Counted from the stretch's first letter, positions 43,901 to 53,700 are shown. The stretch: 62,858 nt of DNA from Nitrospirae bacterium MYbinv3 (GCA_002753395.1 PEAB01000012.1:1-62858), one strand, 5' to 3'. Notes: generated by a model from the sequence alone, not told the origin. Translations and numbers: made by a program.

Positions 43901-44052
43901 GCGCAGATGGCTCTGCTACACCGCAAGAACTTAACGCTCAGCGTTTACAGATGAACAACTACGTCAACATCCTGAGGGGATATCTCCGTACTAGGAGGGT
44001 AGAAGGTATCATCGCCAACGTAGACCAACTTCAGGTGTGGATGGTTGCTTGA
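40915..44052 (+). CDS. AddA/RecB-like UvrD-family helicase-nuclease
   Basis: The 1045 residues start with the helicase Walker A A-S-A-G-S-G-K-T-H, then I-A-I-T-F-S-N-N-A-A-S-E-M, a D-E-F-Q-D-T Walker B, Q-A-I-Y-G-F-R and T-V-H-K-A-K-G-L-G, in correct order. The C-terminus has a PD-(D/E)xK nuclease part with V-V-D-F-K-T-S. This is the AddA type of double-strand-break repair enzyme, which pairs with AddB (encoded at 55001). The initiation codon is TTG. Confidence 0.92.
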   Translation: MQEFPHSIVLKASAGSGKTHALTKRFVQFLLSTDIPYNTLRNVIAITFSNNAASEMRQRVVLWLKELALGVVDKLKELSSEINVDHHTLMERAEDMLDEIFDSFSFFQVKTIDSFMASIFKSSALDLGYNPDFDVLLDYEGLMEYAFEVFLRRVRYGSQEAELMQQVVELIQENNSGDRVYLWEPTYAILKELKVIHQKLASTGARLVIRDHSKEMYAIKDRLRQQVETLEEMIERSGLERSGTSGFSSILEKIRGSKFADLIKCGLVNRPVKKPSKKNPDREGLYEDICQSWEGLTQDIRGYVWLYSQTYYTPFMRVYRAFEAGLDKVKRQQNSIFIDDISLQLSRYIDQSVVPDVYFRLGQILYHYLIDEFQDTSPIQWKNLTPLVENSLSQGGSLFVVGDTKQAIYGFRNADYQIMKGLEYSAPFPCAKHYIRELDTNYRSLQAILNFNEAVFKRLLLEDADYKIAGDRSGLTDYTQFVKPGCKASGYAEVRIVELDEESQPDKAILQAHVQELVDRGYRYRDIAILTNTNTNVVQAAAWLNEKGIDFVSHSSLDIRSRKITSELVSLLNFLDSPLDDLSFAAFCLGDLFETVVVKDGIKLGRDVLQGFILENRENAPLYKAFQEQFPDIWKTYFMGLFKSAGYLPLYDLVTDIYRLFKVFETLRDEEASLVKLLEVIKNYEDIGNETIRDFLDYASDQDRNESEWTIDVPKSKDAVNIMTVHKAKGLGFPVVIALLYGQQNKGFDYLLDPADSGQGFEQSDYREVSILKVNKKMVSIVPEFLSAAYEAEATKDKVSRLNSLYVAFTRAMAELYVIGVKGGKASYPFNLLPVDEFQPSDKPDSILTQTHESDVLPFPLHYQHPPVTAGETSSGGLSMGRQTLNVPQRQRGELIHRCLSLIDYRKDVMGQLEEAIQRALNGVMPMNTQGGLKIEIMDVLSRFFLMADIKEYFIYNPGREFLKEQEFATADGRLFRMDLVVIDSDRAAVVDFKTSADGSATPQELNAQRLQMNNYVNILRGYLRTRRVEGIIANVDQLQVWMVA

Positions 44053-44144
44053 TTTGGAAGAGAAGTAAGAAAAGAAGGAGAAGGGAGTTTACCCTCCCTC
44101 GCCAATGTTTTATTTTCAAAAAACTTTTTTCTATACAATATGGT

Positions 44145-44150
44145 TATAAT
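44145..44150 (+). promoter_or_regulatory. candidate -10 box upstream of the HicB-like gene
   Basis: A TATAAT hexamer preceded by TGGT lies about 45 bases before the ATG of the small gene, in an AT-rich stretch. No clear -35. It would give the antitoxin gene its own promoter. Confidence 0.35.
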
Positions 44151-44194
44151 ACAGACATGTTTTTATATAATGTTTTTGGAAAGGGGAAACCATC

Positions 44195-44374
44195 ATGAGA
44201 TTAAAAGTAGTAGTCCATGAGGCAGAGGAAGGTGGTTATTGGGCGGAAGTTCCAGCTATTATCGGTTGTGCAACACAAGGAGACACCTTTGACGAGTTGC
44301 TGAGTAATGTTTATGAGGCTGTCGAAGGTTGTTTAACCGTGGATATCCAAGAAGTTTCTATAATTGAATTGTAG
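44195..44374 (+). CDS. HicB-like antitoxin-domain protein, no HicA nearby
   Basis: A 59-codon frame starts at ATG after AAGGGGAAA. The product fits the HicB partial RNase H fold of small type II antitoxins: a V-H-E-A-E-E-G-G-Y-W-A-E-V-P run, then G-C-A-T-Q-G-D-T-F-D-E-L-L and V-Y-E-A-V-E-G at the helix. A HicA toxin of about 60 residues is normally adjacent, but neither side encodes one, so it is a solitary or orphaned antitoxin. Confidence 0.8.
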   Translation: MRLKVVVHEAEEGGYWAEVPAIIGCATQGDTFDELLSNVYEAVEGCLTVDIQEVSIIEL

Positions 44375-44454
44375 ATCTACTTGAGCCTCTAATTTGCCAT
44401 AACAGCCCCATTGACAAAGTACCATAACTGTAATAGTTCTCCCGTATGTATGTA

Positions 44455-44510
44455 AGAATGGGGGGCTTTGCCTACTGAAAAAAAGAGGGGAGGTGTTTAA
44501 CCCCCCCAAA
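44455..44510. repeat. degenerate dispersed repeat
   Basis: GGGGGGCTTTGCCTACTGAAAAAAAGAGGGGAGGTG shows the GGCTTTGCCTAC and GAGGGGAGG modules in inverse order. It separates the HicB-like gene from the convergent Usp-like gene. Confidence 0.4.
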
Positions 44511-44552
44511 CGGTGTCTGCGTATGCAGTATTTTGGTCACCCTCCTCAGGTA

Positions 44553-45008
44553 CTATAGTACAGAGACGACTGGACATCTCATCTCTTGTGGGATCATATT
44601 CTTAGCGAACTTTTTTAAAGAGTCAAAGAAGACCGAGTAACTTACGTTTTTCGTTGCGGCCGGGACTACGATTAACCTTATGTTCTGTGTGTCGCCTTGC
44701 AGCTTGCTTATGATTTCGTCGATCTCTCCTTCTTCAATCCGCTTCTCTGTCTTTATGCCGCTTTCTGAGCAATACTGACTAACTCTTTCAAAGAAATCGT
44801 AACAGTCCTTCTCGATCTTCTTACAGACGCTGTCGGCGTTACCAAACTCTCCAAAGGCCAGCGCCGCACTGGAGGCTCCTCTTAACTCCGGCATAACGCC
44901 CATCACCATAAGGTCTGTATTAAGCTCTATTGACGTCTCCCTTCCATACAGAATTGCCTTCTTATACTCTAAACCCGGATATACTACTACTGCTACTTTC
45001 TTACTCAT
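44553..45008 (-). CDS. universal-stress-like protein linked to the TauE permease
   Basis: The start at 45008 lies after GGAGGA and gives 151 residues; the longer frame reading into the permease gene is rejected. The fold is Usp/HUP-like: S-K-K-V-A-V-V-V-Y-P near the start, a central E-K-R-I-E-E-G-E-I-D-E-I-I, then L-I-V-V-P-A. The ATP-binding G-x2-G-x9-G-[ST] motif of ATP-type Usp proteins is not clear. It follows the permease gene by 68 bases. Confidence 0.7.
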   Translation of the reverse strand: MSKKVAVVVYPGLEYKKAILYGRETSIELNTDLMVMGVMPELRGASSAALAFGEFGNADSVCKKIEKDCYDFFERVSQYCSESGIKTEKRIEEGEIDEIISKLQGDTQNIRLIVVPAATKNVSYSVFFDSLKKFAKNMIPQEMRCPVVSVL

Positions 45009-45076
45009 CTCTAAATCCTCCATTTTATATGTTTTCTTTAATATGTTGATTTCAATTATTAATCTACGATATACGT

Positions 45077-46285
45077 TTATCTTGACGATGTGCCTGCATA
45101 CTCTGTTGTACGCAGTCTTCTCTCGTACCTTATTCCCTGAATCATCTTTACTACTATTATTGCACTTAGGGCACATGCAGAGCTAAGCATTAGATATCCT
45201 GCGTAGTTGTTCCACGCCTTTTCCATAGCGTAGGCAGTCTGCATAAAATCGGGCTGCTGTGCTATCCAATCCTTTACGGCCGATTTGTTCAAGAGTAACC
45301 AATCCTTTAGCTCGGCCTTATCTGTCAGGCCTGAGGCTGCCTTTGCCCATGCGTTTAGTTTGCTGGAGTATACGTCTTTATAACCGGCCGATATGTGCTT
45401 GAACACAACCGACACACCTGACAGAAGCATCGTTACTGAGAAGTAAAGGCGAATGACAAGACCCTTTACGTACTTGGTTGCCAACGTTCCAAACTGAGCT
45501 CCTACCGCTGCTCCACACAGCATAACAACGGCTGCCACGATCTCTACTCTTCCTTTCAATGCGTATGTAAACGCTCCGTATGCACCTGATATCATAACCT
45601 CAAACAAGTCCGTACCCACGGCGATAGTTGTTGGACAGCCTATAAGATATATCAAGGAAGGCATTCTTATAAAACCGCCGCCCACGCCTAAGAATCCTGC
45701 CAAGAAACCTGTAATTGTTGCTATAGCGCCTACAATCCACATAGATATCGTTATACCCGACGTCTTAAGGTGTATCATCGGCGGCAGATGGATCTCGTGT
45801 AACCTTAAGGCCAGAGGAGACGTACCTGCGTCAGTAATCTTGCCGCCGCTTTTACTGCTCTTTCTGGATAATCCAAAGTACTCGTACAACATGTATGAGC
45901 CAAGCCCAAACAGGAGCACCATATACACGATCCTCACAATTGAGCCAACCTTACCGATCTTCTCAAGCCACATGATAAGGGTTGCTCCAAGCTCAATACC
46001 AAGGGCCGTAAAGACAACCATCAACAACCCCAGCCTTAAGTCCACGTTTCCTAGCTTTCTGTGCTTAATAGTTGCCACAACCGACTTGCCTGCTATATGC
46101 GCCATGTCAGTGCCAATGGCAAAGGCCATAGGAAAGCCAAAAACGTTTAGTGCCGGTGTTACCATAAATGCCCCGCCTACCCCAAAGAAACCTCCAATCA
46201 CTCCTACAGTTAATCCTATCAGTATCAACTGCCAGCTCATCATGTCTACGCCCGCTATGGGTAAGTGCATCATTAAAGAATCCAT
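45077..46285 (-). CDS. TauE/SafE-family permease (sulfite-exporter type)
   Basis: The 402-residue membrane protein has two repeats typical of the TSUP/TauE family, G-V-I-G-G-F-F-G-V-G-G-A-F near residue 33 and the copy G-F-L-A-G-F-L-G-V-G-G-G-F near 192, with eight or nine helices. A hydrophilic loop (about 300-350, with W-A-K/A-W-N residues) is larger than in short family members. Some members move sulfite or other sulfur compounds outward; the substrate here is inferred. Confidence 0.88.
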   Translation of the reverse strand: MDSLMMHLPIAGVDMMSWQLILIGLTVGVIGGFFGVGGAFMVTPALNVFGFPMAFAIGTDMAHIAGKSVVATIKHRKLGNVDLRLGLLMVVFTALGIELGATLIMWLEKIGKVGSIVRIVYMVLLFGLGSYMLYEYFGLSRKSSKSGGKITDAGTSPLALRLHEIHLPPMIHLKTSGITISMWIVGAIATITGFLAGFLGVGGGFIRMPSLIYLIGCPTTIAVGTDLFEVMISGAYGAFTYALKGRVEIVAAVVMLCGAAVGAQFGTLATKYVKGLVIRLYFSVTMLLSGVSVVFKHISAGYKDVYSSKLNAWAKAASGLTDKAELKDWLLLNKSAVKDWIAQQPDFMQTAYAMEKAWNNYAGYLMLSSACALSAIIVVKMIQGIRYERRLRTTEYAGTSSR

Positions 46286-46321
46286 CTTATCTTTCTCCTT
46301 TTGTTATTAATAAAGCCAGTC

Positions 46322-46492
46322 TTAGTGATTGATCTCAATCTTGTTGTACTTAATACCTAGGGCCTTAAAGAACAGCTCTATCCCTGAACCTATCAACGCC
46401 CCTAAACCCGCCATCGTGATTACCGTTAAGAGTGCAAATCCTACGTGATTGTTTTTGTTGAGTTCCACTGCCCAATTGATGATGTTTTCCAT
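46322..46492 (-). CDS. single-helix small membrane protein upstream of the permease
   Basis: A 56-codon frame has a strong ribosome site (GGAGGAG) seven bases before its ATG. It encodes a polar N-terminus (M-E-N-I-I-N-W-A-V-E-L-N-K-N), one membrane helix (about 16-40, with T-M-A-G-L-G-A-L-I-G) and a charged tail. It lies 36 bases upstream of the TauE-like gene in the same direction and may be a small subunit or helper of the permease. Confidence 0.75.
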   Translation of the reverse strand: MENIINWAVELNKNNHVGFALLTVITMAGLGALIGSGIELFFKALGIKYNKIEINH

Positions 46493-46741
46493 TTGTTACT
46501 CCTCCATATTTGTATGATTTGATGTTTAATCTTTGACTATGTCAACTTCTCTACATACATCAAGAACCATGCCAATTATAAAATTAGCCTATGAATCCAG
46601 ATATAACGTGGTTTAACAGGAATCTTTGAGTCTTATGAAAGCTATGCGGTGCAGTTATTTATATGCACATGTAACCCACAATACAAAAAAATGGCTTAAA
46701 ACAATGATGTCGTTTAATTACTGCATGCAGTATTGATACTG

Positions 46742-46815
46742 CACAAAAGATGGAGTCAAGGGGACTGCTCCCCTTGCGGAGGGGTTGAGGGGAGGCAGAG
46801 CCGCCCCACTGCTTT
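46742..46815. repeat. dispersed repeat copy (family 1)
   Basis: GGAGTCAAGGGGACTGCTCCCCTTGCGGAGGGGTTGAGGGGAGGCAGAGCCGCCCC, the usual module order. It separates the broken Rpn gene from the permease operon. Confidence 0.65.
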
Positions 46816-46827
46816 ACTTTGCCTTAT

Positions 46828-47646
46828 TCACGAGGTCGGCAATGACCCATACCTGCCTAAAAAAACCTTCAACTCCCCTACAGAAGCAGACGTCTTTAAC
46901 AGTTCCTTAAATCCCTCTAATGCCTCTATGATTCCAATGTCTTTGACTCTCCCCATAAGAGCAGTTCCTTCATCTCCATACTTGACCTCAAGTGCCACTC
47001 CTATCCCTTCAAGTAATTCCTCAATTTTGCCTTCTAGTTTGCCTTTGCGCTCTCCCTCAAGAAATGAATACTCTATCGCACCCCTTTCATCCTGCGATCG
47101 CATCTGCCAATAATCGTATATTTCAGCCTCTTCTTTACTCCAGAGTATCATCGTTGCTATATTGTAGGCCTCTTTTATCTCCGCAAAATCCGCGCACTTG
47201 GGTATCATCTTCAGGGAAGCAGCGTTTTTGATAAAATATATCCACTTATCTACTACGCTCTCTAATTCATCCTCGGTCTTGGTAAACTTGGGCAGCTATA
47301 TAAAGTTGAACTCCAGGTCTTTTAACTCCTGCTTAAGTGTAGCTGCGTTTAATATAAGATGTCTCGTTAGATAGTCATTGCCCTCAAATATACCAAAGTC
47401 AACTATACCAACATATATGACTTGATTTAACTTCGGATAGTAATCACCTTTCTCCAACTGGGCAACATAAGCCTTACTCGTGTAGTACAATACACGTTTT
47501 TCAAATCCAAACTTTTTTTGAATCTGTATCTCAACGATTGTATACAGAACTATTACAATTCTCTCCCTCTTCTTTTCTGTATCTGTTGCTTTGGTGAGGA
47601 CATATATTATATACTTTTTTCTAATATCAAATAGAGTGATATGCAA
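46828..47646 (-). pseudogene. Rpn/PD-(D/E)xK-type nuclease, broken by an in-frame stop
   Basis: Reading on the minus strand, the first part (47296-47646) has I-V-E-I-Q-I-Q-K-K-F and R-V-L-Y-Y-T-S-K-A-Y, the core of Rpn (recombination-promoting nuclease/transposase_31) proteins. A single TAG at 47296-47298 then interrupts the frame where the family has E in F-x-E-L-P-K-F. The same frame continues with L-P-K-F and a charged G-E-R-K-G-K-L-E-G-K tail to 46828. The N-terminus is also missing or degraded, as the reading frame starts within six bases of the kinase gene on the other strand. One point change plus truncation. Confidence 0.8.
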
Positions 47647-49371
47647 CTAAAACTAAGCCAGCGAATATTCCTGAGTATGCTTTCGCCAATTTTTATGGCC
47701 TTTGCCATTATCTTCATAGAGCTGCAAGACCTGAAGGAGATCTATCACAAGGTGCAGGTCATAGAGGAGATAGACGATATCTATCTCACGTTTCTTATGG
47801 CTCGTAGATATGAGAAAAACATCCTGTTGTTTAAGGAAGAGCAGGAACACATCTCACTATTTGTCGAAAGCATGAGACAACTTAGAGACGGTATAGACAA
47901 TATCAGGCACGATTACATTATTAAGGATAAAAAGACCGTCTTTAAGACCTTAAAGGACATAGTCACCCTATACGATGGTGTCATGCAGACCCTGATATCT
48001 AATAAGAAGGTCGTACAAAGGCTCATGGAGGACTTAAGCATCCTGGCAGGGCAGCTACAGCAGCAGGCGACAAACAAAGAAAACACTTATCGCCTGACAA
48101 GCTATGAAGAGAGCTACCTATTGTACAAAAAGCCTGAGTCTGCCAAACAGGCTATGCTGATATTAGAGGGTATTGTCGCAGCAGAGCCTAACCTACAGGC
48201 CATAGTGGATAACTATCGAACCCGCTTCAGCGAACTGTTGGCTAACGACAAGACACAGGAGGAAACAATCAGAAAGATGCGTCAATATGCCAGGGATATA
48301 CAAAAGACCCTGCTAGGTCTAACAAGGGCAGAGAGAGATGAGATAAGGAATAAGATCTTTAGGGCAAAGCTGTCCTTTGCATTGTCGTTTATCTTTATTG
48401 TTCTTGGGGTAATTGTTGTAAGTTATCTGCTGGCCCGTGGTATTATCAATACGCTCAAGGAGATAGAGAACGCCTTTGAAGATATCACTAAGGACGATAA
48501 CTCTGGACGCTATCTTGATATCACAGGACCGCAGGAGATTAGCTCCTTTATATCGGCTTACAATCGCACGATTGCAGACCTGGCCAGTGCGCGTGCCGCC
48601 TATGCCAACACGATCAGGAAGCTAGAAGATGCCAACATGGAATTGATGCACAAGCAGGATGAGATCATAGAAAAACGCAACATGGCGGCCATGAGACTGC
48701 TTTCCTCGGAGATTGCTCATGAGATCAACAACCCGCTGTCATCCGTTATCTCAATGCTCTACTTGTTTTATGAGGAATTGCCTGAGACGGATGATAAGAA
48801 GGAGCTTGTGCAGTTGATGTTAAAGGATACCAGCCGCTGTCAGACGCTGATCCGTGCACTAGCCGATTTTGCAAAGCAGCAGCCGCTCAAGTTAAGGGAG
48901 GTAAACCCCGCTGAACTCGTCATGGAGGCAGTTGACACGGTAAAAAGGAAATTAGACGCCAACGTGCCATACCTCACAACCTATCTTGAACAACTGCCGC
49001 CAATAATTGTCGTTGACCCGGTTCTCATCCAGCAGGTGTTTGTAAATATCCTCAACAATGCCTGCCAGTTTACCCCTGTTGATGGCATCATCCACATACG
49101 CGGCTACACGGTTGAGGATCACGTGTTGTTTAGCATTAAGGACAGCGGCAAGGGCATACCGCCAGAGGTCTTGCCGAACCTGTTTGAGCCGTTCTTCTCT
49201 ACGCGCAGAGAAAATGGAGGCACGGGGCTGGGACTCACCATCTCCAAGAAGATCGTCGACAGGCACAGAGGCAAGATCAGCGTAGAGAGCGTCATAGGCA
49301 GCGGCAGTGTCTTTAAGATACAGCTACCGATATCACAAGACCCATTGCAGAGCGGAGGTACATGCAGATAA
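47641..49371 (+). CDS. sensor histidine kinase
   Basis: The 576 residues have TM1 (about 8-24), a long helical periplasmic region (about 30-240), TM2 (about 245-268), HAMP, a coiled coil, and HisKA with the H-box S-S-E-I-A-H-E-I-N-N-P-L-S-S. The HATPase domain follows (N-I-L-N-N-A, D-S-G-K-G-I, G-G-T-G-L-G-L). It lacks a PAS sensor. It overlaps the NtrC-type regulator gene by 10 bases, so they form a two-component pair. Confidence 0.92.
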   Translation: MQLKLSQRIFLSMLSPIFMAFAIIFIELQDLKEIYHKVQVIEEIDDIYLTFLMARRYEKNILLFKEEQEHISLFVESMRQLRDGIDNIRHDYIIKDKKTVFKTLKDIVTLYDGVMQTLISNKKVVQRLMEDLSILAGQLQQQATNKENTYRLTSYEESYLLYKKPESAKQAMLILEGIVAAEPNLQAIVDNYRTRFSELLANDKTQEETIRKMRQYARDIQKTLLGLTRAERDEIRNKIFRAKLSFALSFIFIVLGVIVVSYLLARGIINTLKEIENAFEDITKDDNSGRYLDITGPQEISSFISAYNRTIADLASARAAYANTIRKLEDANMELMHKQDEIIEKRNMAAMRLLSSEIAHEINNPLSSVISMLYLFYEELPETDDKKELVQLMLKDTSRCQTLIRALADFAKQQPLKLREVNPAELVMEAVDTVKRKLDANVPYLTTYLEQLPPIIVVDPVLIQQVFVNILNNACQFTPVDGIIHIRGYTVEDHVLFSIKDSGKGIPPEVLPNLFEPFFSTRRENGGTGLGLTISKKIVDRHRGKISVESVIGSGSVFKIQLPISQDPLQSGGTCR

Positions 49372-50768
49372 GAATACTCGTAGTGGATGACGAACTAAGC
49401 CTCTGTAAGACGCTGGAGATCATACTGAAGAAAGAGGGCTATGGTGTGGTTACCACGCAGTTGGGGGTGACGGCGTTGTCTCTGATATACGAGCAGGACT
49501 TCAACGTCATCTTTACAGATCTTAATCTGCCTGACATCAGCGGTTTGGAGATTATAACGGAGGCCAAGAGGCGGATACCGTCTCCGCAGGTTATTCTTAT
49601 AACGGCCTTTGCCAGCATAGAGACGGCGGTGGATGCTATAAAGCGTGGTGCCTACGATTATCTGACAAAGCCCCTGTCGCCGGATAAGGTCAGGGTTACT
49701 ACAAAGCGGGCGATAGAGAAGCTGACGTTGACCGAGCAGGTGGATCATCTGCGTCAGGAGGTGAGCCAGTGCTTTGGTTTTGACAACATGGTTGGCAAGA
49801 GCCAGTGTATGTATGAGCTGCGTAAGACGATCCTGTATGCGGCAAAGAGCGCGGGCAGCGTGGTGATTACAGGGGAGTCGGGCACGGGCAAGGAGCTTGT
49901 GGCCAGGGCGATACACTATAACTCCAATAGGAAGGAGAACTCCTTTGTACCTGTCAACTGTGCAGCCATAGCGAAGGAGTTGATAGAATCGGAGCTGTTT
50001 GGATATGTAAGGGGCGCCTTTACGGGGGCTTTAAGGGACAAGGTCGGCTTTATAGAGCTATCAAGCGGGGGCAGCTTATTCTTAGACGAGATCGGTGAGA
50101 CGACGCCTGATTTTCAGGTCAAGCTCTTGCGAGTTATTCAGAACGGTGAATTTAACAGGGTGGGTGAGTCCTCTTATAGGAAAGTGGATGCAAGATACAT
50201 TGCCGCTACAAACAAGGACCTCAAGAAGGCCATTGCCGATGCTTCTTTTCGGGAGGACCTGTATTATAGATTAAACGTCATCAACATCCATCTTCCCCCG
50301 CTGCGGCAAAGACGTGAGGACATCCCGCTCTTAGCCGTTCATTTTATAAACAAGTATCGACAGAAGTACCCCGACAAGAATGTTACCGACTTAACGCCTG
50401 AGGCTGCCGAGGCGTTGATCAACCATGACTTCCCAGGAAATGTCAGAGAATTGGAAAACGCCATAGAACATGCCCTCGTCTTTGGCCACGGCGATAAGGT
50501 CACCGTGGATACGCTGCCGGCCACGTTCAGGGACAGGCGGGATATGGCGACAACAGCAGTTCCAAATGCAGGGCCTAAGGTATCGCTTAAGCCCCTAAAG
50601 ATGGCCAAGTACGAGTTTGAGCGTGGCTTTATCATCGAGGCGCTTAAGGAGAATGAATGTAACATATCCAAGGCAGCCAGGCTCTTGGATATCCATAGAC
50701 AAAACCTGCAGCTTAAGATAAAGGAGTTTGATATCGACGTGGACTCTCTTAAGCAGGAGAAATCTTGA
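49362..50768 (+). CDS. sigma-54-dependent response regulator (NtrC/AtoC type)
   Basis: Domains in order are a receiver (about 1-120, T-D-L-N-L-P-D-I-S-G), a sigma-54 AAA+ domain (about 140-385, with G-E-S-G-T-G-K-E, the sigma-contact loop G-A-F-T-G-A, and D-E-I-G-E) and a C-terminal Fis-type helix-turn-helix (about 420-465, N-I-S-K-A-A-R-L-L-D-I-H). It activates sigma-54 promoters; its regulon is not visible here. Its kinase precedes it. Confidence 0.95.
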   Translation: MQIRILVVDDELSLCKTLEIILKKEGYGVVTTQLGVTALSLIYEQDFNVIFTDLNLPDISGLEIITEAKRRIPSPQVILITAFASIETAVDAIKRGAYDYLTKPLSPDKVRVTTKRAIEKLTLTEQVDHLRQEVSQCFGFDNMVGKSQCMYELRKTILYAAKSAGSVVITGESGTGKELVARAIHYNSNRKENSFVPVNCAAIAKELIESELFGYVRGAFTGALRDKVGFIELSSGGSLFLDEIGETTPDFQVKLLRVIQNGEFNRVGESSYRKVDARYIAATNKDLKKAIADASFREDLYYRLNVINIHLPPLRQRREDIPLLAVHFINKYRQKYPDKNVTDLTPEAAEALINHDFPGNVRELENAIEHALVFGHGDKVTVDTLPATFRDRRDMATTAVPNAGPKVSLKPLKMAKYEFERGFIIEALKENECNISKAARLLDIHRQNLQLKIKEFDIDVDSLKQEKS

Positions 50769-50799
50769 TGATTCTGGTATCCCAGCAGGTGATCAGCAT

Positions 50800-53700
50800 A
50801 TGACTGAGGGTTTGATATTATCAGCGTATCTAAACAGGATTGCAGAAACCGCAAACCATGGAGATGCAAGAGAGGAGACCTACTACTCTACGCTGTCAGA
50901 CCTGTTAGATGCGTACATAACCTTGACCAACAGGAGGAACGTTATTGTTGCAGCGTTTCCAAAGAATACGGATGGGGGTAACCCTGACTTTAGAATCTGG
51001 GACGGCAGGCAGCACATCGTTGGATATATTGAAGCCAAAGCGCCCAACGTAGAGGATTTAAACAAGGTTGAGGGTACGGAGCAATTAAGGCGTTATCGAG
51101 ACGTATTTGCAAACCTGATACTGACCAATTTCCTGGAGTTCAGGTTATATCGTGGTGGTGAACTTATAGACAAGGTTACAATTGGCAGACCATTAGTGTT
51201 GAATAAACTAAAGATGGCCCCGCCAGTAGAGAATGAGACGGAGCTATTAAATCTGTTAGACAGGTTCTTTTCGTTCTCCTTGCCCAAGGTCTATGATGCC
51301 AGGTCTTTAGCTGTAGAGTTAGCCAAACGAACACGTTTTTTAAAGGATGTTATCATAAGTCACGAGTTCAGTAACAACGTTAAGTCAAGCGCCGGTAATA
51401 TAGCTGGATTTTATGAGGCTTTTAATACGTATCTAATCGGTAGTCTTACGAAAGAGGAGTTTGCAAATCTGTATGCCCAGACAGTCACTTACGGCCTTTT
51501 TGCAGCCAGGATGCGCTGCAACGATGGGTTTAGAAGGTTGATAGCATTTGACAGCGTACCTAAAACTCTAGGTGTTTTAAGGGATGTTTTTAGATTCATA
51601 TCATCTTCTGACCTTCCAAGGCATATGGAATGGATTATCGACGACATCTCGGAGGTATTGGCTGTAACTGATGTAAATGCCATATTGCATCAGTATTTTC
51701 ACGATGATAAGGGCGATGACCCAGTGGTTCATTTTTATGAGACCTTTCTTTCTGTGTATGACCCTGAGACAAGGGAAAAGAGAGGTGTTTATTATACTCC
51801 CGAACCGGTGGTTTCTTATATTGTGCGCTCGCTCAATATTATACTAAAAGACAAATTTGCTATGCCCTATGGGCTGGCTAGCGATAGTGTTACTTTGCTG
51901 GATCCTGCTGCCGGGACGTTTACATTCCTGACAGAGGCTTCAAAACTGGCTATAGAGGAGTACACCGCCTCATATGGCAGCGGAGACAAGTCTGGTTTTA
52001 TAAGGCGGCACATACTACAGAACTTTTATGGTTTTGAACTGATGATGGCCCCATATGCGATCGGACATATAAAGATGTCGTTTGTACTTGAGGAGATGGG
52101 CTATACATTGCAGGATGATGAGAGGGTCAGGGTGTTTATCACCAACACGCTTGATATGGAGGAATTAGAGCAGTCCAGACTTCCTGGGATGTCGTCGCTG
52201 TCAGAGGAGTCACACAAGGCAGGCGATGTAAAGAATAAGACACAGATTTTAGTGATATTGGGCAATCCTCCATATTCGGTAAGTTCTGCCAATAAATCAG
52301 TATTCATAGAAAGTGAGATGGGCGTTTACAAATTAGGCGTTGCACAAGAAAGGAACATCCAACCCCTTTCAGACGATTATATCAAGTTCATCAGATTTGC
52401 CCAATGGAAGATTGACAGGCATGGCAGGGGGCTGATTGGTATGATTACAAACAACTCCTATCTCTCAGGGCTGATACACCGCGGCATGAGGAAGTCGTTG
52501 TTGGGGAGTTTCAACCAGATATATGTGCTGAATCTCCACGGCAGCAGCCGCATCGGTGAGAGAGCGCCAGATGGTGGTAAGGATGACAACGTCTTTGACA
52601 TCCAGCAAGGGGTGTCGATTGTATTTCTTGTTAAGAAAAACAAGTTCAATGGGATCGGTAAGCTGTACTACCAAGACGTGTTTGGATTGAGAGAGAACAA
52701 GTATGACTGCCTAAACAAAAATGACGTTAGTACGACACAATGGATAGAGCTAAAGCCGTCAGAGCCTTATTACTTTTTTGTGGAGAAGGATTTCTCACTT
52801 CAGGCAGATTATGAAGTGTTTACACCTATACCTGAGATATTTGAAAAGTATTCAAGCGGTGTTACAACCCACAGAGACCACCTTGTAATAGGATTTAACC
52901 AGGAAGAAATAAGACAACGGATGATTACATTTACAGGTAATTTACCAGATGATCTAGTTGCTCAGGCATTAAATCTAAATGGTACTAATGATTGGAATAT
53001 AAAGACAGCCAGAGAGAGATTAAAAAATGTTGAATGGATGAACTATATAAAACCATATTCATATAGACCTTTTGATACAAGATTGATATGTTATTTACCA
53101 GAGTTGATTGATAGGGATAGGTGGGAGATAATGCAGAATTTTATTGAAGAAGGAAATATGGGTCTAATGATATCACGACAGGTTATAGAAGATTTCAGAC
53201 ATGCTTTTATATCTTGCAATATTGTAAATTACAATTATATAGATGTAGCTGGAAGATTTGGGACGGGCAGCTTCTTTCCACTTTATGTTTATCCTGCAAA
53301 AAATAAAAGGGAACTTTTTTCTAATCCAGATGGCAGTCAAAGGCGTATAAACATTAGTATTATAGTATCTAAATCCTTATCTAAGACTTACAAAAAAGAA
53401 CCATCACCAGAGGAAATCTTCTATTACATCTATGCTGTCCTCTATTCAAACACTTACAGAGCTAAGTATGCGGAGTTTTTAAAGATCGATTTTCCAAGAA
53501 TCCCGTTTACAAAAGACTATGACATGTTTATACGATATGTCCATTACGGCAAACGCTTAGTAGAGATGCACCTGCTAAAGTCGCCGGAGCTTGACCCGCC
53601 AATTGCAAGATATCAAGGAAGGGGTGATAACAGGGTTGTCAGACTGCAATACGATGATAAGGTAAGTCACCTTCATATCAATGACGCACAATATTTTGAA

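Noticed and set aside
45009-45176. Longer N-terminus of the Usp-like protein
   Set aside because: It overlaps the end of the TauE-like gene and is rich in Cys/Lys/Asn; GGAGGA marks the start at 45008.
50728-50799. Longer start for the restriction-modification gene
   Set aside because: The extra residues overlap the end of the regulator gene and lack homology-like character; the ATG at 50800 has a ribosome site.
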